64,000 nt of DNA from Flavobacteriales bacterium (lineage in GTDB: Bacteria > Bacteroidota > Bacteroidia > Flavobacteriales_D > Sanyastnellaceae). This document shows positions 44,135 to 52,358 of this stretch, one piece after another. Both the position numbers and the translations under genes were made by a program. Position 1 is the stretch's first letter; every line of letters starts with the position of its first letter. The DNA is taken from assembly GCA_947456965.1 (NCBI GenBank), contig CANGTU010000009.1, positions 1 to 64,000 on the forward strand. The letters run 5' to 3'. The notes under the pieces were generated by a model. The model had not been told where the DNA came from and made no database searches. It saw only the letters and a program-made list of their open reading frames with translations.

Positions 44135-45513
44135 GGAATGGGGAATGGTTGGTTGCTGCGCCTGCGGGTGCGGGGTGGGAGGCTGATAACGACCATGAGG
44201 GTGGACATATACAGTGGAACAAGGGGAATCTTGAAACGAACCAATGCCCCGAAATTGGAGGTAGTGAGCCCCACCAGAAAGGCGAACAGAATCGAAAAAA
44301 GGATACTGCACATGAGGATGGGTTGGTCTGCTATGGTGGTGTAAATCCTGAACCAACTCACGCGGAACAGCGCGTATATGGTCAAACCAAGTATAAACAG
44401 ATTTTCCAGCGCGCTGAGCAACATCACGGCATTGCGGCTTTCCCAGAGGTAAGGCCGATAGAGCCCGGCGATGGTCGCGGGAACAAACTTGCCTGCTATT
44501 CCGACCAGAGTTGGATTAAAGTCGCCTATATCGAAGGAGTTTCCGGCATAGTAATCCTGCTTCAGATCCCGCTGGGTAATCGAAGCGGTCTGCAGGGCTT
44601 TTTCGAGACTGAACTTGCCGAGAGAATCACCCAGGAATGTGAGAATGGCATAGCTTCCGCCAATCACTATCATGTAGGTGAGCGGTGCGACAGAATAACG
44701 TATAAGGGCATTGCGAATCTTTTGGATTCTGCTATACAGAAGCCAAACCAGAATGCCCGGCAACAGGATGAGTAAGATGTAGGGCTTGATGAGCACCACC
44801 ACCCAGATGGACAGGAGCAAGGTGAGGATATTCCACGTCATGCGACCTTGCCCCCGGATGATCCGGCTCATCGAACTCAAAACAAAGCAGGTTCCCGACA
44901 AGGTGAAACTGTCCTTGGAGATCCCAGAGCCCCAAAAGACAACGCTTGGCATAAAGAGAATAGCCACCGCCAATGCCTTTTCACGTCCTGGAAAATGGAG
45001 GACAAATGCCTGATAAAGCCTCCAGATACCGGCATACGTCAGCACTGAAATCAGAGCTCCGGCTATGAAGTAACTCTTGTTGGCGAGCAACATAAACGGC
45101 ACCAAAAGCTTGATGACTAAACGCGTCTGGTCATTGAAGTACATATAGCCCAGCGGTTCACCGGTCTTATGGCTGAAGACGGATAGGGTCTCCTGACTCA
45201 CCGGCCCGAAATACGCTGTGAAGAAGTCAGCCGTGTTGTACCAGAATAATTCACAGTAGGCATAGGCGCTGGCAAAGTATCCGATAGTATCTCCTCCTTG
45301 ATAGTAGAAGATGTAGATCAGTCCGAATGCTATGCCACCGATCACTTTCGCCCAGAGTCCATACAGAAAATAGCGGTATTCGGGCTGGCTCCGGATATGC
45401 GTTCTCTGCATGCTCACGGAGATGAGCCATACGGAGATGAGCAGCAGAATCAGTGCAGGGAATTCCCAGATATCAATGGGAATATTGCCGTAGTAATAGG
45501 TCGGGATGCTCAT
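44131..45513 (-). CDS. Multi-pass membrane protein, partner of the GT-C enzyme
   Basis: The 460-residue protein has about ten predicted transmembrane helices. Notable segments are FYYQGGDTIGYFASAYAY (about 70-87), a loop with SGISKDSFTLSG (about 197-208), and a C terminus rich in Arg and Pro. The GSGISKDS segment is reminiscent of membrane proteins found next to glycosyltransferases in Bacteroidota, but I cannot give a named family. Its stop overlaps the GT-C start by four bases, so the pair is translationally coupled and probably works on the same glycan or lipid. lipB lies upstream on the same strand, 37 bp away. Confidence 0.75.
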   Translation of the reverse strand: MSIPTYYYGNIPIDIWEFPALILLLISVWLISVSMQRTHIRSQPEYRYFLYGLWAKVIGGIAFGLIYIFYYQGGDTIGYFASAYAYCELFWYNTADFFTAYFGPVSQETLSVFSHKTGEPLGYMYFNDQTRLVIKLLVPFMLLANKSYFIAGALISVLTYAGIWRLYQAFVLHFPGREKALAVAILFMPSVVFWGSGISKDSFTLSGTCFVLSSMSRIIRGQGRMTWNILTLLLSIWVVVLIKPYILLILLPGILVWLLYSRIQKIRNALIRYSVAPLTYMIVIGGSYAILTFLGDSLGKFSLEKALQTASITQRDLKQDYYAGNSFDIGDFNPTLVGIAGKFVPATIAGLYRPYLWESRNAVMLLSALENLFILGLTIYALFRVSWFRIYTTIADQPILMCSILFSILFAFLVGLTTSNFGALVRFKIPLVPLYMSTLMVVISLPPRTRRRSNQPFPIP

Positions 45514-45550
45514 GAACGTGGAAAGATAGGAACGGACAGCCGTGCGCTCT

Positions 45551-46291
45551 TCAGTCCATCAACTGCGCATCAAACACCGCGGCAATGTGTTTCTTCAGAC
45601 GCTGTTTGCATTCTTCGAAATCAACGGGAGCGCCAAGCTCGAGGTGCAAACTGGTCACCGATTTATCGGTTATGCCACACGGCACGATATGTCCGAAGTA
45701 GCTGAGGTCGGTATTGACGTTGAAGGCAAAGCCGTGCATGGTCACCCACCGGCTGCACTTGACTCCGAGTGCGGCAATCTTGCGGGCCCTCGTGGGTTGA
45801 TCGCCATCAATCCAGACTCCGGTCAGCCCGTCAATTCTGCCACAGTGCACACTGTATTCAGCACAGGTGAGGATAATGGCTTCTTCAAGATACCGGAGAT
45901 AACGATGGATGTCGGTGAAGAAATGCTCGAGATCAAAGATGGGATAACCCACAATCTGACCGGGCCCGTGAAAGGTGATGTCGCCTCCCCGATTGATGGG
46001 ATAGAAGCCAATTTCACGCTGTTTTAATTCACTCTCATCCAGGAGAAGATTCCCGGGATCACCACTCTTACCGAGTGTAAATACCGGGGGATGTTCAACA
46101 AAGAAGAGATGGTCCTCGGTTGCGATCTGGTCATCGGCTGGCCGCGTCCGGTTTAAAAACTTCCGCCTCACAGTTTCTGCAAAATACCGCTCTTGCAAGT
46201 CCCAGGTTTCCTGGTAATCGCGTTTTCCGAGGTCGTGGAAATGGATAATTCTTTTCACTCCTGCGGGGGCGGTAATCGCATCCGGATTCAT
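45551..46291 (-). CDS. lipB: Octanoyltransferase LipB
   Basis: The 246-residue enzyme transfers octanoyl from ACP to the lipoyl domains of target proteins, the first step of lipoate synthesis. Seen: GGDITFHGPGQIVGYPI, KIAALGVKCSRWVTMHGFAFNV (catalytic Lys in AALGVK), and HIVPCGITDKSVTSL (catalytic Cys). ATG 46,291 overlaps the upstream isomerase stop by one base (TGATG), so the two are coupled. A TTG three bases before is the alternative start. No lipA is visible here. Confidence 0.95.
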   Translation of the reverse strand: MNPDAITAPAGVKRIIHFHDLGKRDYQETWDLQERYFAETVRRKFLNRTRPADDQIATEDHLFFVEHPPVFTLGKSGDPGNLLLDESELKQREIGFYPINRGGDITFHGPGQIVGYPIFDLEHFFTDIHRYLRYLEEAIILTCAEYSVHCGRIDGLTGVWIDGDQPTRARKIAALGVKCSRWVTMHGFAFNVNTDLSYFGHIVPCGITDKSVTSLHLELGAPVDFEECKQRLKKHIAAVFDAQLMD

Positions 46292-47277
46292 CAAACTTTA
46301 GCGAGCTCTCCTTTCAGATAAATGATGGCGGGAATGGCTACAGCGTCTTCGCTGCGGAGCTCGGCAAGGTCAATGCTCAGCCAGTCACCGAGGTGAATAA
46401 GGTAAAGACTGCGCTCCAGGCGACTGGAACCCTTGCTCCAGAGCTCGATAATGGTGTCACACTTCTCACCCATCAGCTTTTTGCAGATTTCCATCCTGAT
46501 CTGCGAACGGCGATGATCATCTTCGTTGCGCAGCAATAGCACGGCCACGCGGTTGTCACCACCAGTCCAACCCACCAATTCGTTGTGGTTCATTTCCGGA
46601 AAGACATGATGCCAGCACAGCATCTTGGAATTCTCATTGATCTGCTGGCGCCATCGGATGGCCACCCCCTCGTACATCGCCTCGCTGTAAAGCACAGGGA
46701 TGCGTTCAACTATGGAGCTGGCGGTCTGAGCAGAGACCTTGCGGATGGTGCTGATTTCTGAACGGAGAAGGGAAATACTCTTCTCAATCTGTTGCTCAAA
46801 TGCGCGCTGGATAAAGCCATAAGCCGCAAGCAGGAAGAACTGCTGAATGGCGCTGTATCCGAACATAGCGCGAGGTGGCTGTCCGCCTGGTATGAGGATG
46901 AGATTGAGCCCATGTTCCTTCGCCAGGGCCGCAATCTTGCCCCCGCTTGTAATACACGCAATCTCCGCACCCTTGCTGCGCGCTTCATGGAAGGCGGCAA
47001 CGGTTTCCTCGGTATCGCCACTGTAGCTGCTGATGATCACCAGCGTATCCGCACCTACGAAGGCAGGAATGACGTAATCACTATAGCAGGATATGGGCAC
47101 CCGACATTCTTCTGCGACCAGTTGTGACACGATGCGGCCTCCGATGCCGGATCCGCCAAGGCCAGAGATCACAATGTTCGAAAAGGTTTTCGAGGGGATA
47201 ATCAGCTGGGCTGAACGACCTATTTTGAGGGCTTCCTCCAGGTGCTGTGGAAAGGCTTCCACAAGGGATTTCATCAT
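46291..47277 (-). CDS. Bifunctional phosphoglucose/phosphomannose isomerase
   Basis: From the first of two adjacent ATGs at 47,277 (MMKSLVEAFPQHLEEALKIG) the product has 328 residues. It is an SIS-domain sugar isomerase of the PGI/PMI type, interconverting glucose-6-P or mannose-6-P with fructose-6-P. Seen: SGLGGSGIGGRIV, SSYSGDTEETVAAF (phosphate-binding Ser/Thr), and the C-terminal NENSKM, MNHNELVGW and LWSKGSSRLERSLYLIHLGDWLS. It is shorter than the E. coli-type Pgi, as in archaeal and Bacteroidota enzymes. It has a strong promoter just upstream and is coupled to lipB. Confidence 0.92.
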   Translation of the reverse strand: MMKSLVEAFPQHLEEALKIGRSAQLIIPSKTFSNIVISGLGGSGIGGRIVSQLVAEECRVPISCYSDYVIPAFVGADTLVIISSYSGDTEETVAAFHEARSKGAEIACITSGGKIAALAKEHGLNLILIPGGQPPRAMFGYSAIQQFFLLAAYGFIQRAFEQQIEKSISLLRSEISTIRKVSAQTASSIVERIPVLYSEAMYEGVAIRWRQQINENSKMLCWHHVFPEMNHNELVGWTGGDNRVAVLLLRNEDDHRRSQIRMEICKKLMGEKCDTIIELWSKGSSRLERSLYLIHLGDWLSIDLAELRSEDAVAIPAIIYLKGELAKV

Positions 47278-47301
47278 GGTATTCACGCGTTTTTGAGGAG
47301 G

Positions 47302-47331
47302 CAAAGGTAGAGGTAGGCAGCATCTCACAAA
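47302..47331 (-). promoter_or_regulatory. Promoter of the isomerase-lipB unit
   Basis: On the minus strand TTTG (47,331-47,328), an 18-base spacer and TACCTTTG (47,309-47,302) closely match the Bacteroidota vegetative promoter. The TTTG lies in the T-run of the preceding terminator, so the end of one transcription unit and the -33 box of the next share bases. Confidence 0.65.
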
Positions 47332-47354
47332 AAAAGGCCCCCGATCGGGGGCCT
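47328..47354 (-). terminator. Terminator after the DUF3108 gene
   Basis: A perfect palindrome AGGCCCCCGATCGGGGGCCT (10-bp arms, minimal loop) is followed on the minus strand by TTTTTTTG. It ends the unit with the DUF3108 gene. Confidence 0.85.
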
Positions 47355-47377
47355 GTCCTGCCTGCAAAGGCCGGTGG

Positions 47378-48208
47378 TTATTTCTTGTGGGCAATATTCA
47401 CGGGATTAGCCATTCCGGCATAGTTGGTCAATTCCATCTTGACTGAACCAACCAGAATCTTGGCCCGGGCCAGTACAGGCAAGTGATTGGCATCATCGGT
47501 CACCCAAACGCTGAGGTCTTCTTCTTTCTTGAATACCCGCCCCTTCTGAACTACTGGAGCAAACCTGAGGCAGTTGAAGCTTCCCAGGTCAACCTTGACG
47601 GTCTCCTTGCCGAGATACTTCATCTTCAGCGGGAAGATTTCATCATCCACAATGGTGGTCACTGTGATGATATCTCCTTTCTTCAACTTGGAGTAGTCGA
47701 GTGTGCGGGCATAGAAGTAACTGCTGATCATGTCCTGCACAAAGTCAGGACTGACATACGATTCGCCCTTATGGTTGGTGTAGGCGCGCTTGTCCTGATG
47801 AAAGGTATAGTCCTGAAAAATCTTATATCCTCCCTCATCACAATTGCGGATGAATCGGTGGGGAAAGAGGCCTTCCTTGTCAACAAAGGATTCATAGCGG
47901 TCGCGAACCTTGAAAAACCAGTCGAAGGAACCGACACTGCGGCCTTCTCCTACGATGTGATAGGCACTGCGGCCATTGAACTTGCGCACGCTCTCATTGA
48001 CACAGATGGAAGCGGTTCCGGCATTGACGAGACCATAGTGGATGCGGTAGGAAGCCTTTTCACCTACCCGGAACGCACCATTCGGAATTTTTCTGAGCTC
48101 CCGGGGAATAAGGGTTTCAAGCTTCACCTTGGCGGGCTTGCTGGCCTGAGCCATGACGCCCGAGGCCAGAACGGCAAGGAGGAGGAGGGTGATACTGAAC
48201 GCTTTCAT
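47378..48208 (-). CDS. DUF3108 domain protein, exported
   Basis: The 276-residue protein has a signal peptide (MKAFSITLLLLAVLASGVMA) and the DUF3108 pattern: GAFRVGEKASYRIHYGLVNAG (about 44-64), GRSAYHIVGEGRSVGSFDWFF, RDRYESFVDKEGLFPHRF, and a beta-rich C terminus with EDLSVWVTDDANHLPVL. DUF3108 proteins are periplasmic or outer-membrane-associated and of unknown role. The terminator 24 bp downstream ends its transcript; RidA lies 69 bp upstream on the same strand. Confidence 0.88.
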   Translation of the reverse strand: MKAFSITLLLLAVLASGVMAQASKPAKVKLETLIPRELRKIPNGAFRVGEKASYRIHYGLVNAGTASICVNESVRKFNGRSAYHIVGEGRSVGSFDWFFKVRDRYESFVDKEGLFPHRFIRNCDEGGYKIFQDYTFHQDKRAYTNHKGESYVSPDFVQDMISSYFYARTLDYSKLKKGDIITVTTIVDDEIFPLKMKYLGKETVKVDLGSFNCLRFAPVVQKGRVFKKEEDLSVWVTDDANHLPVLARAKILVGSVKMELTNYAGMANPVNIAHKK

Positions 48209-48277
48209 GATGCTGTTCCTGTTTCAAACTCTCTGCCACAATTCATGAGAAGGCGACATGAGGCCTCTCTAAGCATC

Positions 48278-48712
48278 CTAAATGGTGGCTATGCACTTCA
48301 ACTCAATAGCAATGGGCGTGGGAAGGGAACTGATCTCTACCGTCGTGCGGCAAGGCTGGGCATCCTTGAAATACTCGGCATACAGCCGGTTGTACGTAGC
48401 GAAGTCGCGCTTCATATTGACGAGGAATACCGTAACGTCAATCAGATTTTCCCATCGGGAACCGCTCGCCTCCAGAATGGCCCGGACGTTCTGGAATACA
48501 CTGTGACACTGGGCCTCGAAGTCAAACTCGAGGAAGTTACCGTTCTTGTCGAGCCGCAATCCGGGAACCATACTGTCCGTGGCATCGCTGCCCGCAACGC
48601 GCGGACCAACGCCACTCAGAAAGAGAAGGTTTCCCACTCGACGGGCATGGGGATAAAGACCTACGGGCTTCGGTGCGCCCTGGGCAGAAATGCGTTCCTG
48701 AGATTCGCTCAT
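48278..48712 (-). CDS. RidA family protein
   Basis: The 144-residue protein belongs to the RidA/YjgF/YER057c family. It has RVGNLLFLSGVGPR, an inserted GLRLDKNGNFLEFD, a central QCHSVFQNVRAILEASGSRWENLIDVTVFLV, and the conserved C-terminal CRTTVEISSLPTPIAIELKCIA with the Arg and Glu that bind substrate in the imine-deaminating members. The SGVGPR start is closer to the aminomuconate-deaminase-like branch than to canonical RidA, so the exact reaction is open. It overlaps the esterase gene upstream by four bases (ATGA). Confidence 0.88.
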   Translation of the reverse strand: MSESQERISAQGAPKPVGLYPHARRVGNLLFLSGVGPRVAGSDATDSMVPGLRLDKNGNFLEFDFEAQCHSVFQNVRAILEASGSRWENLIDVTVFLVNMKRDFATYNRLYAEYFKDAQPCRTTVEISSLPTPIAIELKCIATI

Positions 48713-50133
48713 GGAGCTTGGATTTTTACGAATGAATGAGTAGTATGACGCAGTCCGGCTGGCGTATGATAAGCGAGCACAGCGTGATATAAGCCTGGGA
48801 AAAGTCCGGCGATATTGAGCTGAAAGCGACCGGCTGGGATGATCTGGCCAGAAGTCAGAACCTGTGTTCCTGCCGCGTCATAGACATGGATGCCGGATAC
48901 TTCGAGCCCTGTCCATTCAACCTGCAGACTGTCGGCGGCTGGATTGGGGTAAACGCGCCATACTGGAGCGCCATCCCGGGCACTGAATCCAAGCGGTGCG
49001 CAGGAGATAAGAAAATCAAAGGCAGCAGGAAATACCTCCGCCCACCACCACTCGCTATGGGATCCACCCGGTTCGGCTATAGCCAGAACCTGATCCGGTG
49101 ATAGCCCTCCATCCAGAAGGTGGCCGCGCATCTCATTCATATAAGGTACCATGGTGCTGCTCTCCGCGGTTCCAGCGGACATCCAGATCTTGCTGTCAGC
49201 AGGCAGGGGCTGACTCTGTGCAAGTGCCATGATATTGGCGTGGTTGAACCAGAATGCTGGGGAAAATAGCGCAGCAGTTGAGAAGACTTCGGAGTGCTCC
49301 AGAATCATGTAAGCCGCTATCAATGCACCAAGAGATGAACCAGCGGTGCAGGTATAGATGCGTTCCGGACGGGTCCGGAACTCTTCGTCAATAAAGGGCT
49401 TCAGTGTATTCACCACGAAGCTGGCATAGGCAGCTCCCTCCCCGCCAGCATTGTGCTGGGTGTTGAACCACGGGGCGTATTCATCCGCGCGATCTGCACC
49501 GCCGTTGTCAATCCCGACGATGATGGACCGGCACGGACTGGTCACGGCTCCTTCCAGGCTTTCATCAATCTGCCATTCTCCGGCAAATGAGGTGGCCGCG
49601 CTGAAGAGGTTTTGCCCATCATGCATATACCAAACCGGATAAGTGTCCTGAGTTTCTTCATAACCCTCCGGCAGATAGATCCAGATCCTGCGGATGCGCC
49701 CAAGCTCAGGCATGGCAAAATCAGTGTCGAGCAAGAATACCCGGGGGGAAATGGTGTGGATACCCGGCAGATCTTCCCACCCTTCGATGGTGACCTGAAG
49801 GGTACTTCCATCAGTGTATACAACTGTCCTGTTGGGGATGTACCCACCGGATGGATTGCCCTCAACCATCGCCCAACTTCCCCGGGTGAATTTGAATTCC
49901 AGGGTCTCCCCGGCTGTGCCGCTGACCTCGATCACAGGATGGCCGGATGTGTTGATGGTCAGGACGGATCCGGGATCACCGGGTGTCCAGTTATTGAAGT
50001 TGCCGGCGATATAGAGGTCGTCCAGAAGTGGAGTGAGCTGCGGAGTGGCCATCACCTCAATGGTCATCGTTGCCCGCACGGCAATTGACGCCAAACTGAG
50101 CAGCAGGAGCAGGGGGTATGCACGATGTCGCAT
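48709..50133 (-). CDS. Secreted esterase with starch-binding-like domain and T9SS type A tail
   Basis: The 474-residue protein has a signal peptide (to about 22), then a CBM20/48-like region with DLYIAGNFNNWTPGD (about 39-53). The esterase D-type alpha/beta hydrolase domain (about 120-390) has VWYMHDGQNLF, the nucleophile elbow AGSSLGALIAAY (Ser) and EPGGSHSEWWWAEVF (catalytic His). A T9SS type A tail from about 400 has VYPNPAADSLQVEW, GLYHAVL. It should be exported. Substrate could be a polysaccharide ester or a peptide, as in Bacteroidota esterases of this class. It is coupled to RidA by an ATGA overlap, an unexpected pairing. Confidence 0.85.
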   Translation of the reverse strand: MRHRAYPLLLLLSLASIAVRATMTIEVMATPQLTPLLDDLYIAGNFNNWTPGDPGSVLTINTSGHPVIEVSGTAGETLEFKFTRGSWAMVEGNPSGGYIPNRTVVYTDGSTLQVTIEGWEDLPGIHTISPRVFLLDTDFAMPELGRIRRIWIYLPEGYEETQDTYPVWYMHDGQNLFSAATSFAGEWQIDESLEGAVTSPCRSIIVGIDNGGADRADEYAPWFNTQHNAGGEGAAYASFVVNTLKPFIDEEFRTRPERIYTCTAGSSLGALIAAYMILEHSEVFSTAALFSPAFWFNHANIMALAQSQPLPADSKIWMSAGTAESSTMVPYMNEMRGHLLDGGLSPDQVLAIAEPGGSHSEWWWAEVFPAAFDFLISCAPLGFSARDGAPVWRVYPNPAADSLQVEWTGLEVSGIHVYDAAGTQVLTSGQIIPAGRFQLNIAGLFPGLYHAVLAYHTPAGLRHTTHSFVKIQAP

Positions 50134-50175
50134 CGGGATGGTGTTCAGGTTCCGAATTTACCCCATTTTCGCTCC

Positions 50176-50664
50176 ATGGCTTTACGCAACGTGTCCAGGA
50201 TCGCTCTGGCTTACGGGCTGGTGATGGCGGTGTGCGGGATCATCCTCCTGACCAGTCATGCCTCCAGCGATTTCGATGATTTGACGGGCACAATCTACTG
50301 TGCAGTATTACTTTTTGGCGGGCTGGCGCAGGCATACTATGCAATGAGCTCGCTCAGAAAACTGCACCTGCCGGTTTATGAATCCATGGGCACCCTCGAC
50401 AATGAACTCCTGTTTGAAGCGGGTGGTCAACAAATCTACCGGCACTCCTGGCTGTTGATCTCGCTGGCTGTTGTCGCCACCATGCTCGAACTCCTCCTGG
50501 CCTATCTGGCTGTATTGAGCCTGAGGCGAATCCCGGGGATGTTATCCGATCCTGATGCTTCTACCATGGTTGTGGGTATCCTCTATGCCCTTTCCCTCCT
50601 GGGCGCTGTGCCTGCTATCCTGTTCAACCTGCGCACATGGAATATGCAACGCGTGCTTCCCTGA
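50176..50664 (+). CDS. Small membrane protein of unknown function
   Basis: The 162-residue protein begins MALRNVSRIALAYGLVMAV and has four predicted transmembrane segments (about 8-26, 38-56, 90-110 and 130-150). No catalytic motif is recognised. An ATG at 50,125 is in frame and would add 17 residues, but that extension overlaps the divergent esterase start and has no family look, so ATG 50,176 is used. The gene is followed by the MORN-repeat gene 81 bp downstream. Confidence 0.65.
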   Translation: MALRNVSRIALAYGLVMAVCGIILLTSHASSDFDDLTGTIYCAVLLFGGLAQAYYAMSSLRKLHLPVYESMGTLDNELLFEAGGQQIYRHSWLLISLAVVATMLELLLAYLAVLSLRRIPGMLSDPDASTMVVGILYALSLLGAVPAILFNLRTWNMQRVLP

Positions 50665-50732
50665 TCGAAGATGCACGAAAGGGTGTGCAAAACCGTTGCT
50701 CTATCCGGATAATCGGGCTATGACCCGGGCTC

Positions 50733-50740
50733 TACCTTTG
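50733..50740 (+). promoter_or_regulatory. Candidate -7 element directly before the MORN-repeat gene
   Basis: TACCTTTG matches TAnnTTTG exactly and ends only five bases before the ATG at 50,746. If used, it would give a leaderless or near-leaderless mRNA. No TTTG is found at the -33 distance. Confidence 0.35.
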
Positions 50741-50745
50741 ATCTG

Positions 50746-52341
50746 ATGAAATGGTTTCTCGTTGTTGTTGTCTTCTTGCCCATTGCCATATCAGCACAGG
50801 TGCAGGATTTCAGGGACTATTACCCGAATGGCGCACTGCGTAGTGAAGGTCGCTACCGCGATGGCTTCGAGGACAGTCTGTGGCACTATTACTACGAAAC
50901 GGGTGCCATTCAGGAAAGGACCAACTACCGCCGGGGTAAACTGCATGGACAGGTTCTGCGCTACCATCCCAACGGACAATTGATGGTGGAAGGATACTTC
51001 ATCCGGGACCAGCAGGATAGTATTCAAAGGACATTTTCTGATAAAGGCGTCAAACTCGAGGAGGGGCACTTCGTCAAGGGTAGGAAGGCTGGCAGATGGC
51101 TGACGTTCTTCCCAGGTGGAGATACAGCACGCATTGAATTGTACACGGATACATTGATGCTCCTCATGTTGCATGCGGGCTCCGACGGCAAACGCACGGT
51201 CATGGGTGGAAACGGATTTGTTTCCGATCGGTTTGAAAATGGTAACCTCCGAGAACGTACCAACTATTCTGGCGGTCTTCCGGATGGGGAATACACTGAA
51301 TTATACTCATCCGGCCGTACCCGTGTAAAGGGCAGCTACGCCTTCGGCAGAAAGTCAGGGGAGTGGGTGGAGTACTTTCCGGATGGTCAGATCAGCAGAA
51401 GGGCGGCGTTCGACAATGACATGCTCCACGGCGTATTCGAGACGTTTTTTTCCTCAGGAAAGCCCGAAGTTTCAGGGAGCTACAACCGGGGAAAGAAAAC
51501 GGGTTATTGGAAATGGTACTTGCAGACGGGACAGGTGGATATGGAAGGAGCTTTTGCAGAGGATGTTCAGGATGGCGATTGGACCTATTGGTATGGCAAC
51601 GGCAACAAGCATTACTGGGGAACCTTCCGCAACGGGCTGATGGAAGGGGTTTGGGAATGGCAGTATTTCGGTGGCGAGCCTTGGAAAAGGGGCACATACA
51701 AGGCTGGAAAGCGCAATGGTACCTGGACGGTCTGGTTTGAAAATGGCCAGGTACTGCAGTCCGGACAATACCGCAATGACCTATCTGAGGGGGAATGGAC
51801 CAGCTTCTACGAGTCGGGTAAGTTGAAGGACAAAGGAAATTTCACGGGGGGTAAAATGAACGGTGCATGGGAGGGATACTATCCCAATGGAGTGCGCAAC
51901 TATACAGGCCAGTGGAAGGATGACCGGAAAACAAGCACGTGGAAGTACTGGAACGATAAGGGTCGCGCGGAAAGAATGGAGAGTTTCAACGAGGAAGGCG
52001 TCCTGCACGGCCCATCGGAAACTTATAACGCCAAGGGCCAGCTGCTCAGCAAGGGCTCTTACCGCAATGGCAAACCCCATGGAAAATGGGAGTACTACTA
52101 TGACTTCGGCGGAATGCTCCGCACCTGCGTTTACAAGGATGGCGCGCTGAACGGAAAATCGGTGACCTATTCGGAACGGGGCAAAATCACCGAGGAGTCG
52201 GGTTACCGCAACAATCGCCTGCACGGAGAATACACGCGCTTCGATGAGAAGACGGGCAAGGTGATTCTGAAACAGGTCTACGAAAACGGGAAGGTGGTCA
52301 AGGTACTGGAAGGTTCCCCCGTCCCTCCTCCCCGCCGCTGA
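50746..52341 (+). CDS. Secreted MORN-repeat protein
   Basis: The 531-residue protein has a signal peptide (MKWFLVVVVFLPIAISA) and then almost nothing but about twenty MORN_2-type repeats of roughly 23 residues, with a core such as YYPNGALRSEGRYRDG, YFPDGQISRRAAFDND or YYPNGVRNYTGQWKDD. Each repeat carries the Tyr, Asn-Gly and Trp/Tyr-Gly-positions of the motif. Proteins of this kind are often annotated as YwqK-family antitoxins, but here there is no adjacent toxin and a secretion signal is present, so that name is misleading. Such repeats form extended beta-sheet solenoids that may bind lipids or proteins. The tail ends with basic and Pro residues (PPPRR). Confidence 0.85.
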   Translation: MKWFLVVVVFLPIAISAQVQDFRDYYPNGALRSEGRYRDGFEDSLWHYYYETGAIQERTNYRRGKLHGQVLRYHPNGQLMVEGYFIRDQQDSIQRTFSDKGVKLEEGHFVKGRKAGRWLTFFPGGDTARIELYTDTLMLLMLHAGSDGKRTVMGGNGFVSDRFENGNLRERTNYSGGLPDGEYTELYSSGRTRVKGSYAFGRKSGEWVEYFPDGQISRRAAFDNDMLHGVFETFFSSGKPEVSGSYNRGKKTGYWKWYLQTGQVDMEGAFAEDVQDGDWTYWYGNGNKHYWGTFRNGLMEGVWEWQYFGGEPWKRGTYKAGKRNGTWTVWFENGQVLQSGQYRNDLSEGEWTSFYESGKLKDKGNFTGGKMNGAWEGYYPNGVRNYTGQWKDDRKTSTWKYWNDKGRAERMESFNEEGVLHGPSETYNAKGQLLSKGSYRNGKPHGKWEYYYDFGGMLRTCVYKDGALNGKSVTYSERGKITEESGYRNNRLHGEYTRFDEKTGKVILKQVYENGKVVKVLEGSPVPPPRR

Positions 52342-52358
52342 TAGCTTCGTCGCTCCTT

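Noticed and set aside
47483-48739. 418-codon plus-strand frame across DUF3108 and RidA
   Set aside because: Antisense shadow of two recognised genes.
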